A stretch of DNA of 64,000 nt from Aspidapion aeneum (lineage: Eukaryota; Arthropoda; Insecta; Coleoptera; Brentidae), in contig OY755047.1 in the NCBI GenBank assembly GCA_963576565.1, positions 28,991,351 through 29,055,350 of the forward strand, written 5' to 3'. The translations under genes and the position numbers were made by a program. Shown one piece after another: positions 22,871-33,611 of the stretch. How positions within the stretch are numbered: position 1 is the first letter of the stretch; each line of letters begins with the position of its first letter. The notes below the pieces were generated by a model. The model searched no databases. It had not been told where the DNA came from and was given only the letters and a program-made list of their open reading frames with translations.

Positions 22871-23584
22871 TAAAAAAAGCCAAGTACGCGAAAATGGTAT
22901 TCCGTAAAAAGAATTGAGATAAAAGTAAAGCCAAGTTCTCCAATACAAACTTCAAAATGAAGTGTTCTTACTAGTTTAGAAATGTTTTTTTTTTAACTTC
23001 TTTATGTTCAATTTAGCACTGTACCTCAGAATCATTTGCAACCGTAATAGCCAAGTTTAGAAAAACATTTCCAAACTAGAAAGAACCTTTGCTTTTGAAA
23101 TTTGCGCGGACTTGGCTTTTTTTTACTCCTTCTTAAAAGGATTTTAATAATATTTAGGTTTTAAAATAGTAAAATATGCTGAATAATGTTCAAAACTTTT
23201 GCAATGCCTTATTAAAAATGTTGATGTTTTTGAATTTTTTTACCTTTACATAACTTTACATGTAGAGTGGAGGTTCCTATCGGTCTTTCAAAGCTCAGCT
23301 CTCTAGCGTTTCTGGAAGTGGGCAATGTTACTTTTACATAACTTAACATTTTAAGGGGAGGGAAGAAAATTAAAATTTTGGGGTTTTTAAATTTTTTTCT
23401 ATAGTTTTATCACATTTCCTATCAGTCTGCCAAAACTCAACTCTCTAACGTTTCTGGAAGTGGGCAATGTTACTTTTACATAACTTTACATGTATAGGGG
23501 AGGGGAGTAAATCAGAATTTGGGGGTTTTTTCGAGGGTTTTTTGATTTTTTCTAAGGGTTTGGTCATAACTTCTATCAGTCTGC

Positions 23585-23621
<37 letters not shown>

Positions 23622-23770
23622 GAGTGAGTGAGTGAGTGAGTGACTGGCAGTTTCGACGTTTTTTGAAATTTCGTAACTACTTTACTACTTTATGGAAGTC
23701 CATGAAACTTGGAGGGGTTGTTAACTATATGAAGATCTACGGACTGTGAAAAGTTTGAGTTTTGTACCGC
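22870..23770. repeat. Second copy of the 12.5-13.5 kb repeat with fewer units
   Basis: GCCAAGTTTAGAAAAACATT, two to three CTAGCGTTTCTGGAAGTGGG units, a TA run (23587-23619), GAGTGAGTGAGTGAG and the same tail. The first 110 bp also occur inverted at 22882-22985. Confidence 0.75.
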
Positions 23771-23920
23771 TGTGCCCCCAGATATTGCTAGAAAAAATTC
23801 TTGATAGAACAACAATTAATAGAAATTATATTAAGTATAGAAAAACATTTTGTAGAAAATATATTTCGTAGAAAAACATATGGAAGAAACAACATTTGAT
23901 AGAAAAAACCTTAGTAGAAA

Positions 23921-24219
23921 TGAAGACATCGGTGCAAGAACCGGGTAACTTCATCATATACCGAAATTGAGTTATTGTCATTGAGTTGTATAAGGCCCAG
24001 AAGTCAATGGTTATTGTAATTAATACATAGAGTTTGATGTCGCCCATCTTTTGGTGCAAGTATCAGGCAAATCCAGTGATGCTTCATTGACTCAGCACGA
24101 GAAGGAATTTATCTGATAAGCCATTACGGTGCAAGAATCCGGCAACTCTTTGATTTCTTTTGAGCTCTCAACAATTTAAAAAAGTGGAGTTACTCGGTTC
24201 TTGCACCGAGGTCTTCCAT
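23921..24219. mobile_element. 299-bp TIR element with CGGTGCAAGAACCGGGTAACT
   Basis: The left end GAAGACATCGGTGCAAGAAC and right end GTTCTTGCACCGAGGTCTTC are about 29-bp inverted repeats; related words recur inside (near 24053 and 24127). It lies in a larger region edged by TAGAAAAA-type words (23790-23920 and 24780-24860). Confidence 0.6.
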
Positions 24220-24861
24220 TATAAAATATTTGTCATGATTCAAACTGACCTAACCTTATTCATAGTCCACAGTACACTGGTCTATTTTTTAAGTAATGGG
24301 TAACAGGCTAAATTTTCGTACATAGCTTTATTTTACCGAGACGAGAACTTTTTCCTCTGGGAAAATTATAAGTGATTCCTAACAGAATGCACAGGCGCAG
24401 AAATCTTTCAAGCTACGGACTGACTAAACCAAGCATGTGAGTTTGGGGACAATAATGCCATTTATTTATTTTTTAAGCCACCGAATTTTTTTTTTTTTAA
24501 TTGCTCATTCTTTTCTGTTACTTTTTTTTCATAAAAAATTAGTAACCGGCAAGTTTTTTTCTGTGGTTTAAAAAATGCGTTTGAAAGTAAATGGCAAGAT
24601 TGTCCCTAAAATCGCATGGTTTTTCAAAAATTCAACCTGTCACTCATCACTTAACAAATAGACCGATGTACTGTGGACTATCAGCTCATTTCATCAGGTT
24701 ATGTTTGATTAGGTTAGGTTAGGTAATGTAAAGTTAGTTTAGATCATATCAGGTTCGATTCGGTTAAGCTGTTAATTATTTTTCTGCCAAAATAATTTTG
24801 TACCAAATGTATTTTCTACTAAATAATGGGTTTCTATAGAAAAGGTTTCTATAAAATAAAA

Positions 24862-25335
24862 ATCTTCTTGGCTAAGCGGGCATAGAAAGAATGTGTTTCT
24901 CTTGTATTTTTCTGTTGGCAGTTCGGAAGCTGGACACCTACGGGCGTCCAAGATCTAATGGACACCTATTAAGTGTTGACGGTTAACTGTTTCCTCCTTA
25001 AGGGACTCTTCAGACGGTATCATTAACGTGTTAATGGACGGTATATAAATCTCGTCTTGTGATATTGGTAAAAGAAATGAAAAATAATACCTGTGATACC
25101 GAATGCTTTCACACAAGTAGCGACATCTACCAAATGCAAAAGAAACTAACAGTAAAAACAAAAGGCAGGCACATGAAACAAAAAACAGTACCCATGACCG
25201 TGACATAATTTGTCCCTCAGGGCGGGTCAATGCATATTGAATTTTTGCTGCCTTCGGGATGTTTTATGTCAGGTCAGCGAAGTGCGGGCCAAAAATACTA
25301 CAAACGTATAAAATTTAGTACCCGTGAACTTAGAT
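24862..25335 (-). mobile_element. Hammerhead-repeat copy B
   Basis: A full unit on the minus strand, from the TTTAGTACCCGTGAA end to the GCTAAGCGGG end. The ribozyme region (24972-25019) keeps CTGAAGA, GAAA, GTC and AACACT, but has a stem II mismatch and has lost the 5' strand of stem I. Confidence 0.8.
24972..25019 (-). ncRNA. Degenerate hammerhead ribozyme, copy B
   Basis: Read on the minus strand: CTGAAGA, GTCC-CTTAA-GGAG (last pair broken), GAAA, CAGTTAACCG, TC, AACACT. The segment before CTGAAGA (ACCGT) no longer pairs with AACACT. Probably inactive. Confidence 0.55.
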
Positions 25336-25889
25336 AAGGGAAAATTCCGATTTTTTTTTCTTAAGGTAGGAATAAATATTCATGAAATAATACTTTGTAA
25401 CAAGAAATTTTCTTTTCCAGTCTTTAGAATTTATCTTGTATTAAATACTTAGTTTGTAAATGTCAGGTCAAGAGAATGGTTTTCTTCAGCCAAGAACTCA
25501 ACAGCATTTTGTTAGCTTAAGGTAATATACTTTTTATTTAAGAGGTTTTTTTTATCAGTGTATTAAATGTTTTAAAGCTTTGCTTAATAAATAAATTAAT
25601 TAATTAAAGCAGTTTACTAGAAAGCTGTTTGCCAGCCTACAGACATTTAAGTAATCATAATCATAAAAGGTTTAAAAAATAAAAACCGTTTCTTGCCAAA
25701 TCAGTATTTTATCAAATAAGTTAAATTAAAACATGCTGTTTTAGGTAATAATACGTTTTTGATAACACCTTTGTGTAAAATAGTAATTACAGGCAGCCTA
25801 TAGACGCAGTCTATCTTTTAAAAAACAGTGACATACAATAAATTATTGACACTAAAAACTAATAAATGGATCCACGACGGATATGATAC

Positions 25890-26345
25890 CTTCCTACCCA
25901 TTAGCACACTCCAAGTAAACTCCATGCTACATCAACCTTAAAAACAGTTTTTGTAAATAACTCCGAAACGAAAGCTCCTACAAAATTTTTGGTTATAACA
26001 CAAATTTTTGAGAAAAATATGCTTTACTATATTCGGAAACCGCATATTACCGCTCCGTTAAAAAGTTAGCATTTTTTAAATGTTTTAACTGTCAAAAAAC
26101 TGTCATTAGCATTATTGAATTTTAACCAAAATCTAATCAGCTCGTCACAGTATCGAATATTTTACCTGAAAATTTTATGGAAATCGGTTTAGGAGCTATC
26201 GTGTTACGGACAGACATACACACAGTAACACACACATCACGACGATATTGCTAGGATAGGTCAAAATACACGCAAATAACACATTTTCGGCGTTATCTGA
26301 AAAAAGAAATATTGCTGCGTGGGCTAGGAAGGTAAAAAATTATAT
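25890..26345. repeat. Dispersed repeat with GGAGCTATCGTG and GCTAGGAAGGTAAAA tail
   Basis: Its 5' half (CATTAGCACACTCCAAGTAA) recurs at 30195-30290; its 3' half (GGAGCTATCGTG...GGACAGACATACACAC, CACATTTTCGGCGTTATCT, GCTAGGAAGGTAAAA) recurs at 14670-14840. Unclassified. Confidence 0.6.
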
Positions 26346-26360
26346 TTGAATAAAAAAAAA

Positions 26361-26501
26361 CACCCAGCTGCTAAATCTACTACCTACTAGTCGCAGTTAG
26401 GTACAACTATTAGTTTTGATGCCCAAAGCGCACGAAATTATACCGAACCGAACCGTACCCAACTGCGACTAGTAGGTACAACTAGATTTAGCAATTGGGT
26501 G
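26361..26501. mobile_element. MITE, short relative of the 2108-2353 copy
   Basis: CACCCAGCTGCTAAAT to ATTTAGCAATTGGGTG with the same inner TAGTCGCAGTT blocks. It lacks about 100 bp of the centre. Confidence 0.75.
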
Positions 26502-27040
26502 TTTTTTTATTTAAAAATTATTTTATTTCCAACTTTTAGGTTGAATTCTTATTTAGAGAAAGCACGATGCATTTACCATTTATTTAGCGTTACCCCGAAA
26601 GTACGTGTAGATTTTAAAAAAAATCTGAAAGCGTGTGCAGAAAGAATTTTAAAAATCGATCAATATTTGTGAAAGTTATAGCTGCAACTATTACTATTAA
26701 GGACGGCGGGAGGAGAGAAGGAGAGGGAATGCGGAAAACTAGGAAAATAGTGTTGAAAGAATTTTTGAAATCGCCCTGTATTTAAAAAAATTATGCGAAT
26801 ATGGTTTTTGAAAAGGGTGAATGACAGGAGGGGAGTTGGGTGGGAGAAGGGAGGACTACAAAGTAATTACAGCAAATTAGAGGACATTGGCATTGGGTGT
26901 TCACAGGAATTGCATTAAAATCGCCTGAAATTTAGGTAATGCCTTAAAGCCTACATCGTGTGACAAAATGACGTCTGACGATCGCCATGTTAATTCCTGT
27001 TTAAAAAAATATAGCCTATAGCACCCTCGGGGTCATTAAC
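26502..27040. repeat. Second copy of the purine-rich repeat block
   Basis: It matches 2354-3120 in order, with one or two of the internal units deleted. Confidence 0.7.
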
Positions 27041-27044
27041 AATT

Positions 27045-27600
27045 CAACGATACCAGGTTTGTTTCTTTGGCATTTTTCCATGGGTTTCTCAAAAGCTTTG
27101 CACAGAAGCATCAATAATTTTTTTTGTGAGGATGAATTTTTTTAGGATATGAAAAAAACTTGTTGTAATACAGTCGGTACCATAAGTTACATAATTATAT
27201 TTTTTCTTGGCGGAGCGGATAATTACCCCCATTATAGAGGCCCTGTTTCGTCTTGAAGGCACTCATCAGCTTACTGCTTGGCCAATGAAACACTCTTGTT
27301 AAGGTTATTAGACGATTATGAATTATACTTCATGCTGCTTGTACGACAGGTGGATAGCCTTCAGTATTGATCAAATACAAGAAAACCTAAAAACAAAAAG
27401 CAAACAAACAAGAAACTGCGGTGTAAAGAGAAGATGCACCCCTGACCTTGACAACACATTATCGTTCAAGCCGTATGAACACCAATTCGTGCTTGTTCCG
27501 TCTTCGCAACGTCAGTGTGTCGGTCAGCGGAGTAATAACCCAATAATTTATGTTTGTTATCTTATAAACTGCGACTTATTTTATTCTGGAAAAAAAGTAT
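27045..27600 (-). mobile_element. Old or divergent hammerhead-repeat copy F
   Basis: The same order of landmarks as copy B is present but heavily diverged (TTTGTTTCTTTGG, CCATGGG, GTTTCGTC..., CCTTGACA..., GTCTTCGCAACG, CGGTCAGCGGAG). Its ribozyme region has the canonical CTGATGA core instead of CTGAAGA. Confidence 0.5.
27244..27270 (-). ncRNA. Hammerhead core with CTGATGA, copy F
   Basis: Minus strand: GCTGATGA, GTGCCTTCAAGAC as an imperfect stem II, then GAAAC. Stems I and III cannot be drawn confidently, so it is a relic or a divergent subfamily. Confidence 0.4.
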
Positions 27601-28638
27601 AGATCGAAGAAAACATTTTCTCACAAATTTCCATTTGAAGAAACTGTTTCCAAACAAATTTCCATCCGAATAAAATATTTTCGAACAAAGTTTGGTTAAA
27701 TAAAATGTTTTTGAAGAAATATCCGTTCAAAGAAATTTTTTTTGAAGAAATTTCCGTTCGAAGAAAAAGGCTTCCAAAGACAATGTTGTACGATCAATTT
27801 TTCGTTTGAACAAAAAAATAGAACCCAGATTTTCGAACCAGTTTCAGCGACACAACTTAAAATAAAAATGTAAGAAAAATATTGCCATTCCATTTGTTTA
27901 TGTTGTCCAAACGAATCTGCAGGGGGGGATATTACCCGCGTGTCCCTTCTACCCTTATCAGCGCCGTTGACTGTAAGTAAAACCGTCACGGTTGCTTGCA
28001 GTTGCTTAAGCGTGTTTAAAAAAAACTAATTTTAACTAAAGTTTATGAAAAACAAACATGTTTATTAAATTTTTTTGTACTATACTTTTCAACTCCCATA
28101 ACTTTTCTTTAAAAAAAAACTGTTGAAGCTCATGCTTTACATACCTACATAATGACTTTCGAGTTCAGTGGCGTTTTACTGCACTAAAATTTTGTAAAAA
28201 ATTTCAGCTCGGGGTTCATCATCCATACTTTCTATACCCTGGGGGTACCAATGAGTACTATAAGGTTCCAGGTCAAACTCTGGATAACGGAAAAACATGA
28301 AAGCCACTGGTTGTAAAGACAAGGGCTAAGACACAGCAGAGCCTTTATCAAACGCCAGGATACCAAACTCACAAAAAACCTACTCAGTTGCAATAGGATG
28401 CAAGTGAGAACTATAATAGGAATCATGACCGTTCAAAAAAGTTAAAAAGGCTAAAGTTCACTTAAACAGGATGGGTCTGTATCATTGACTTCTATAAAGG
28501 GACCTATACAACTCAATGGTCTGTATCAAAGAAACCTGAGCTGCAGACTATGCAACCAGGAACTGCCTTCTTCAATCCACCTTTGGACATAGGCCTCCCC
28601 CAATATCTTCCACTCTTCTCTGTCTGTCGCCGTGTTCA

Positions 28639-29297
28639 TCAATCTAGTTCCCGCGTGTTTCTTGAGATCGTCCGCCTACTTCTTTTATTTTCCCAAGGTC
28701 TCCAGTTAACAATACATTTGTTCCATCGATCGTCTTTCTGTCTGATATTATGACCGGCAAATTTCCATTTAAATTTTGCTACTTCTCCTCTGACATCCCT
28801 TACTTTTGTTTTCTTTCTTATCCATTCATTATTTTTTGTATCTGTTAGCTTTACATGTAAAATTTGTCTTTCCATTGATCTTTGGGCTTTTGTTACCTTA
28901 TCCATGTTAGTTATACATAGGTAAGTACAGGAAGGATACATTGGTTATACACTTTTGTTTTGCGTTACTGAGGATATTTTTTATTTCTTAATATGTAGCT
29001 TAATTTACCGAATGCTGCCCAGGCCAATCTTACTCGTCACTTGATTTCAGCTGTTTGGTTTTGTTTTTTCAGTTTAATAATTTGTCCGAGGTATATATAT
29101 TCCTCTACTTGTTCTATTTTCTTTTTGTTTATTCTGACCGTAATATCTTCATCTGTGTTTGTTATGATTTTAGTTTTAGTGTAGTTCATACTTAAGCCTA
29201 TATTTTTACCTGCTGCATTCAGTTCTTCCAGCATTTTTATCAGTTCTTCTTTCTTGTCTGTTATTAAGGCGATATCATGAGCATATCTTAGGTGGTT
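28639..29297 (-). pseudogene. RTE reverse transcriptase C-terminal part, catalytic box mutated
   Basis: After the stop the frame continues with LRYAHDIALITDKKEELIKM; the YADD box reads YAHD, losing a catalytic aspartate. LNAAGKNIGLSMNYTKTKII, a frame break, and KAQRSMERQILHVKLTDTKN follow. The copy is dead. Confidence 0.75.
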
Positions 29298-29885
29298 TCA
29301 AAATTGTCCATTTACTTTGATGCCTATTTCTTCCCAATCTAAGCTTTTAAAAACATCTAGGGCCTGGTTAAATAATTTAGGGGATATTGTGTCACCCTGT
29401 CTGACACCTATTATTATTCGGATTGGCTTGGTTCCTTCGTGGATTTTGATTGATGTTGTTGCATCGCTATATATATTGGCTATTAAGTCTGTATGTCTGT
29501 GATCTATTCGGCTATTAATTAAAGATGCTTTTAGTGCCCAGTGCTCAATGCTATCGAAAGCTTTTTCGGAGTTTATAAACGCAATTTTCATGGTTAATAA
29601 GTGGTCAACTGTATTGAAACCTTTTCTAAAGCCTGCGTGTTCCTTTGATTGATATCCGTCAAATTTTGTATTTAGTCTATCTGTTAATATTTTCGTGAAT
29701 AGCTTATAAATTACATTGAGGAGTGTTATAGGTCGATAGTTTTTTAGTTCTGCTCTATCGCCTTTCTTGTGTAGAATAATGGTTATGGATTCTTTCCAGT
29801 TGTTTGGGATTATTTTTTCTTTTAGTATTTTATTCAAGAAAATATGGAGGGTATTAACTACAGTTTTACCATCGTACTTGAGCAT
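29298..29885 (-). pseudogene. RTE reverse transcriptase fragment, first half
   Basis: This 195-residue ORF has the RT motifs NYRPITLLNVIYKLFTKIL, EHAGFRKGFNTVDHL, the palm aspartate block NSEKAFDSIEH (first catalytic motif) and GVRQGDTISPKLFN. It ends at a TGA just before the second catalytic box. RTE elements copy their RNA into DNA at a nicked target. Confidence 0.8.
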
Positions 29886-29944
29886 TTCTGCCGTTACTCC
29901 ATCTTTTCCTTTTTCTTTATTTTCGCTTTGCTTATTTCAGGTTA

Positions 29945-30052
29945 TAGCTGTGAGGCACAGCCTACCTTTAGGTAGGCTGTGTCTGAGGGGTTTTACTCGG
30001 TAGGAATCCGACAATACCCGGCCACAGCCTACCTAACAACAGGTAGGCTGTG
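29945..30052. repeat. Two palindromes sharing the arm CACAGCCTACCT
   Basis: CACAGCCTACCT-TT-AGGTAGGCTGTG and, 50 bp on, CACAGCCTACCT-AACAAC-AGGTAGGCTGTG. Both are perfect 12-bp-arm hairpins directly beyond the truncated end of the RTE copy. Confidence 0.85.
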
Positions 30053-30289
30053 ACCCGTCCTCTCCAGGTAGAGAAGAAATTACTCTATCAGGAAAGTAGG
30101 CGGGCAAGATTTTCCATTAGGAAAAAAAACACTTACTATAAAAACTAAAACATAAGTTTTCCTAAAATAAAGAAATTCCCGCTTTATACGAAAAATCCTA
30201 GCCCATTAGCACACTTCAAGTAAACTCCACGGTTCAAAACAGTTTTTATAAATATCTCAGAAACGGAAGCTCCTACGAAGTTTTATTCC

Positions 30290-31500
30290 GAGAACCGCAT
30301 ATTGATGATGCGAAATAAAAAAAGCCGCCATCTTTATAGTAGAGTAAATTTGTAGGGTATTTCAAGAAAAAGCTGTAAAAAGGGTATATTTTTTTATATT
30401 TGGCATGGCAGTAGCTAACATCAAAAGCTAAATTTTCAATCGAGGATCCCCTATTTTCCGGCATCAGAATCCAAGATGGCGGCTGCCAAAGTTAAGAAAA
30501 AAATGAATTCCCTGTTTTAAGAGAAATTAAATTAATTTTGATAAATCTGCTTTAAGTGGTCCCTACTCAATTCAAAAATGTAAAAAATACACCTGTCACT
30601 TTAAAACAAATTGGCGGCTATATTTTAAAAAAATCGTTCTTCTTCGATATTTTCTTTAATTTTTGCGCGATATTTATTTTGAATACCTCATATTAAAGCC
30701 ACTGACCGGCTCTTTAAGCCTACCGAGAAAAAATTATAAGTTTCTTAGCCGACACAAAGATGGCGCTTAATATGTCAAAAATAAAAGAGACATTTATAGC
30801 CTGTAGAACAAATTAAATTTTGACAAAAAAATTTTTTGGAGTTTGTCAATAGTAAGCCAAGTTCAGATAAAAAAGTTATTTTTTTGTTCTTGTTTGACAC
30901 AACTAGTATTGCCGTGTAATATATCGATTTATACTAAATAGAGGTCGCCGATTTTAAATATTTCATAATAAATGACACATGTCTATTATTAATCAAGATG
31001 GCGGCGTTTAAAATATAAAAACCACAGTATCTTCTTGGTTTGGTTATTTTTTCTACCAAAATATGTAGTTTTATATTACTCTTAATTAGTTTTAAATTAT
31101 AATGTGCAAAAAAGTTTAAAAAAAACATTTTTGTTTATTTTTTAGAAATTTAACAAAAAAATGGAAAAAACAAGACTTCTTAAACAAAACATAGATATTT
31201 TAAAAATGTCAAAAAAGTTGACATATGTCACGTATGGGGTGATTTGATTGAATTGACTATATATTACTTAATAGCTATCTCCGTTAATATTGATCTAACA
31301 GTAACGTTTAAATAAGCAAAGTTAAATAATTTTTCCTAAATCATCAGAATCTGACGTTAAAAATGACATGCGTCATGCACTTGTCAAACTATTGACATAT
31401 TGTTTATTTCTTTAAATAAATCACCCTGTATATATTTTTTTTAATTGAGGTTCCTTTTTCTGATTTTAAAAATATATAATATGTTGACATTTAGTCCAGC
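30290..31500. other. AT-rich stretch with several AAGATGGCGGC motifs
   Basis: GCCGCCATCTTTA (30324), AAGATGGCGGC (30472), AAAGATGGCGC (30758) and AAGATGGCGGC (30994) stand out; otherwise noncoding. Confidence 0.5.
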
Positions 31501-31506
31501 CGTTAT

Positions 31507-31990
31507 TGAAAATCAAGTCAGCGGAGCGTGAGCCAAAAATACTACAAATGTGAAGTTTAGTACCCGTGAATGACATAAAACGTTGCGAAGGCGGAAAAAA
31601 TGCAATATGCATTGACCCGACCTGAGGGACAAATTATGTCACGGTCATGAGTACTGTTTTTCGTTTCATCTGCCTGCTTTTATTTTTACTCTGGTAGTTT
31701 CTTTTGTATTTGGAGATGTCGCCACTTATGTGAAAGCAAACGGTATTGCAGGCTTTATTTCTCTTACCAACATCGTAAGATGAGATTCATATACCGTCTC
31801 TGTAGCTTTACAAAAGTGTCACATTGACCATGCAGTGTTCTGAAGAGTCCCTTAAGGACGAAACAGTTAACTATCAACACTTGATAGGTGTCCATTAGAT
31901 CTTGGACCCCCGTGGGTGTACAGCTTTCGAGCTGGCCCCGGAAAAATACAAGAGGAACAAAATCTTTTTATGCCCGCTTAGCCAAGAATT
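31507..31990 (+). mobile_element. Hammerhead-repeat copy C (best preserved ribozyme)
   Basis: A plus-strand unit from CAGCGGAGCGTGAGCC to CCCGCTTAGCCAAG and a T-rich end. It shares all blocks with copies B, D and E and holds a hammerhead at 31834-31881. Confidence 0.85.
31834..31881 (+). ncRNA. Type-I hammerhead ribozyme, copy C
   Basis: The elements in order are AGTGTT (stem I 5' strand), CTGAAGA (core CUGANGA), GTCC-CTTAA-GGAC (stem II, four perfect pairs), GAAA (core), CAGTTAACTA (short stem III), TC with predicted cleavage after C31875, then AACACT, which pairs perfectly with AGTGTT. All invariant core bases are present; only one stem III pair (C-A) is lost. Known family: small type-I hammerheads in metazoan retroelements. 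Confidence 0.8.
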
Positions 31991-32589
31991 TTTTTTTGTA
32001 TTTTTGAATATAAAGGAAGCTGTGGTAGAGGATATGCCACTGGTAATAATTAAAACAATAAACAATTGTTTTTTGATAACAGCTATTATTGTTTAAAACT
32101 GAAAGCATAATGAACGTATTAAGGAATAACGTAATTTTAGGTATTTGTCGAAGGATTCAGGGGATTTGGAGATCCGAATTTTTATCAGGAAAAAAACTAA
32201 AAAATAAGCATTCAATTTGTTTTAATTGCGCATTTCTCCACCTATGTCAGTGTGTACGTTTAAATTTTGAAAAAAGGTTTTAAAAAAATTTCTAGTGTAA
32301 TACTCAGTTTATTTTTTACTTAATTTTTAAGTTGTGAACATTGTGCCCGTGAATTAGTGAGATAAAATTACAACTGAAGATTCAATTTCTTACAAACAAT
32401 ATTAATTAGTTTATATTTGAAGGTGAGCAAACTCTCTTTTACACTAGTAGGCGTAGTAGTAGTAGGTATATCCCTCCCTCTGTACTTCGATTTGATGTCC
32501 AGTTATAATGTCGGCATATTAGGGTAGTAGGAGTAGTAGTGTGGGTAGGCTCTAGGCCAGGCGACTGGACAGACGAAGCGCCCTTTTCA

Positions 32590-33180
32590 CCAACCCCCGA
32601 GCATCCCCCTACTGCGTCCTTTCTTCGCTAAGGAATCTGCCCGTCTTCTGTACAAAGGCGAGAATATCCGGCCACCTCAGATTCAGAAGGTCCTCCGTCT
32701 CAAAGGCTTCCTCTTCAAATACCTCTCCTCTTGCCTCCTTATAGGTCTCCGAGGCCTCGTCTTTGGCCCAGCATCGCTCGCACGTCGCGTCGGTCTTCAC
32801 TCTCATTTTTGCCAGGAGTCCTTGTAGGACGCAGTGTCCGGTTGGGACTCCCACTATGGCTCCCACCTCTCTTCGTGTTCTACGGAGCAGCAAGTCCCTA
32901 CGTGACTTACTGTATCCTGTCACATACTCCTTCGCCTGTCTAGCGTTTCCTGTGTGGGTCCATTCCTTTTATATCTCTTTCTGGGCCCACGCTGTTAGGG
33001 CCGACTTCATTTGCCCTCTTGTGAGTCCCAGGAAAGGCTCTGGCCCGACGCCGACACATTTCTGCCGGAATCCACCCCTGGCGAGTTCGTCCGCTTTCTC
33101 GTTTTCTGGGACTCTCATGTGGCCTGGCACCCATACGAGCTTACTCAGGCCAACTCTTGAAGTGCATCTGCGCACTCCTT
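32590..33180 (-). pseudogene. I-like non-LTR retrotransposon fragment, RNase H and C-terminus
   Basis: Minus strand: KLVWVPGHMRVPENEKADEL is the end of an RNase H domain (W.PGH.....NE.AD.LA), then FLGLTRGQMKSALTAW; after a frameshift, GYSKSRRDLLLRRTRREVGA, GHCVLQGLLAKM and CERCWAKDEASET. The last resembles the C-x2-C...H zinc region at I/R1-type C-termini. GC-rich relative to the surroundings. Confidence 0.65.
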
Positions 33181-33611
33181 CATAGGGGTATAGTCAACCA
33201 CGGACAACGGTGTTTCGGAAAAAGGCATTTCCTTCCTCAGCGTGGCTTGCCTGACACAAAGTAGAACAAACTGACTACAAGATACAAGGTAAATCAAAAA
33301 GAATGAAAAAATAGGTGAAACCTATTTTTCATTCTATGAGTGAACGATAGCGAACCAAGGAAACTAAGTCCTTGGCGGGACGAAAAAGTCCACCGGTCTA
33401 TAAGGAAGAAAAACTTTTCGTCATAGTTCAACCAGACCATGCTATCACCGTCTCCACAATATCGGTTTGAAACCGAAAACAATGAGTTAACCAAGTATAA
33501 AAGGCAACTTCATAGGGGTATAGTCAACCACGGACACCTATGTTTCGGAAAAAGGCATTTCCTTCCTCAGCGTGGCTTGCCTGACACAAAGTAGAACAAA
33601 CTGACTACAAT
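33178..33611 (+). repeat. 105-bp direct repeats flanking a second SINE-like copy
   Basis: CTTCATAGGGGTATAGTCAA through AACAAACTGACTACAA occurs at 33178-33285 and 33507-33611, bracketing the 222-bp repeat seen at 12.3 kb. Confidence 0.65.

Larger units (their letters stand above)
28555..29925 (-). mobile_element. RTE-clade non-LTR retrotransposon, 5'-truncated
   Basis: The minus strand carries the reverse transcriptase and C-terminal region; the endonuclease domain is missing. The 3' region includes GGACATAGGCCTCCCCCA, common in insect RTE tails. Two or more frame breaks are present. Confidence 0.8.

Noticed and set aside
25460..25521. Possible first exon starting MSGQENGFLQPRTQQHF before GTAATA
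   Set aside because: It is short, has a weak donor and no recognisable family or downstream exon.
32731..33185. Plus-strand ORFs of 70 and 140 codons
   Set aside because: They are antisense to the I-like retrotransposon fragment, whose minus-strand frames show RNase H motifs.
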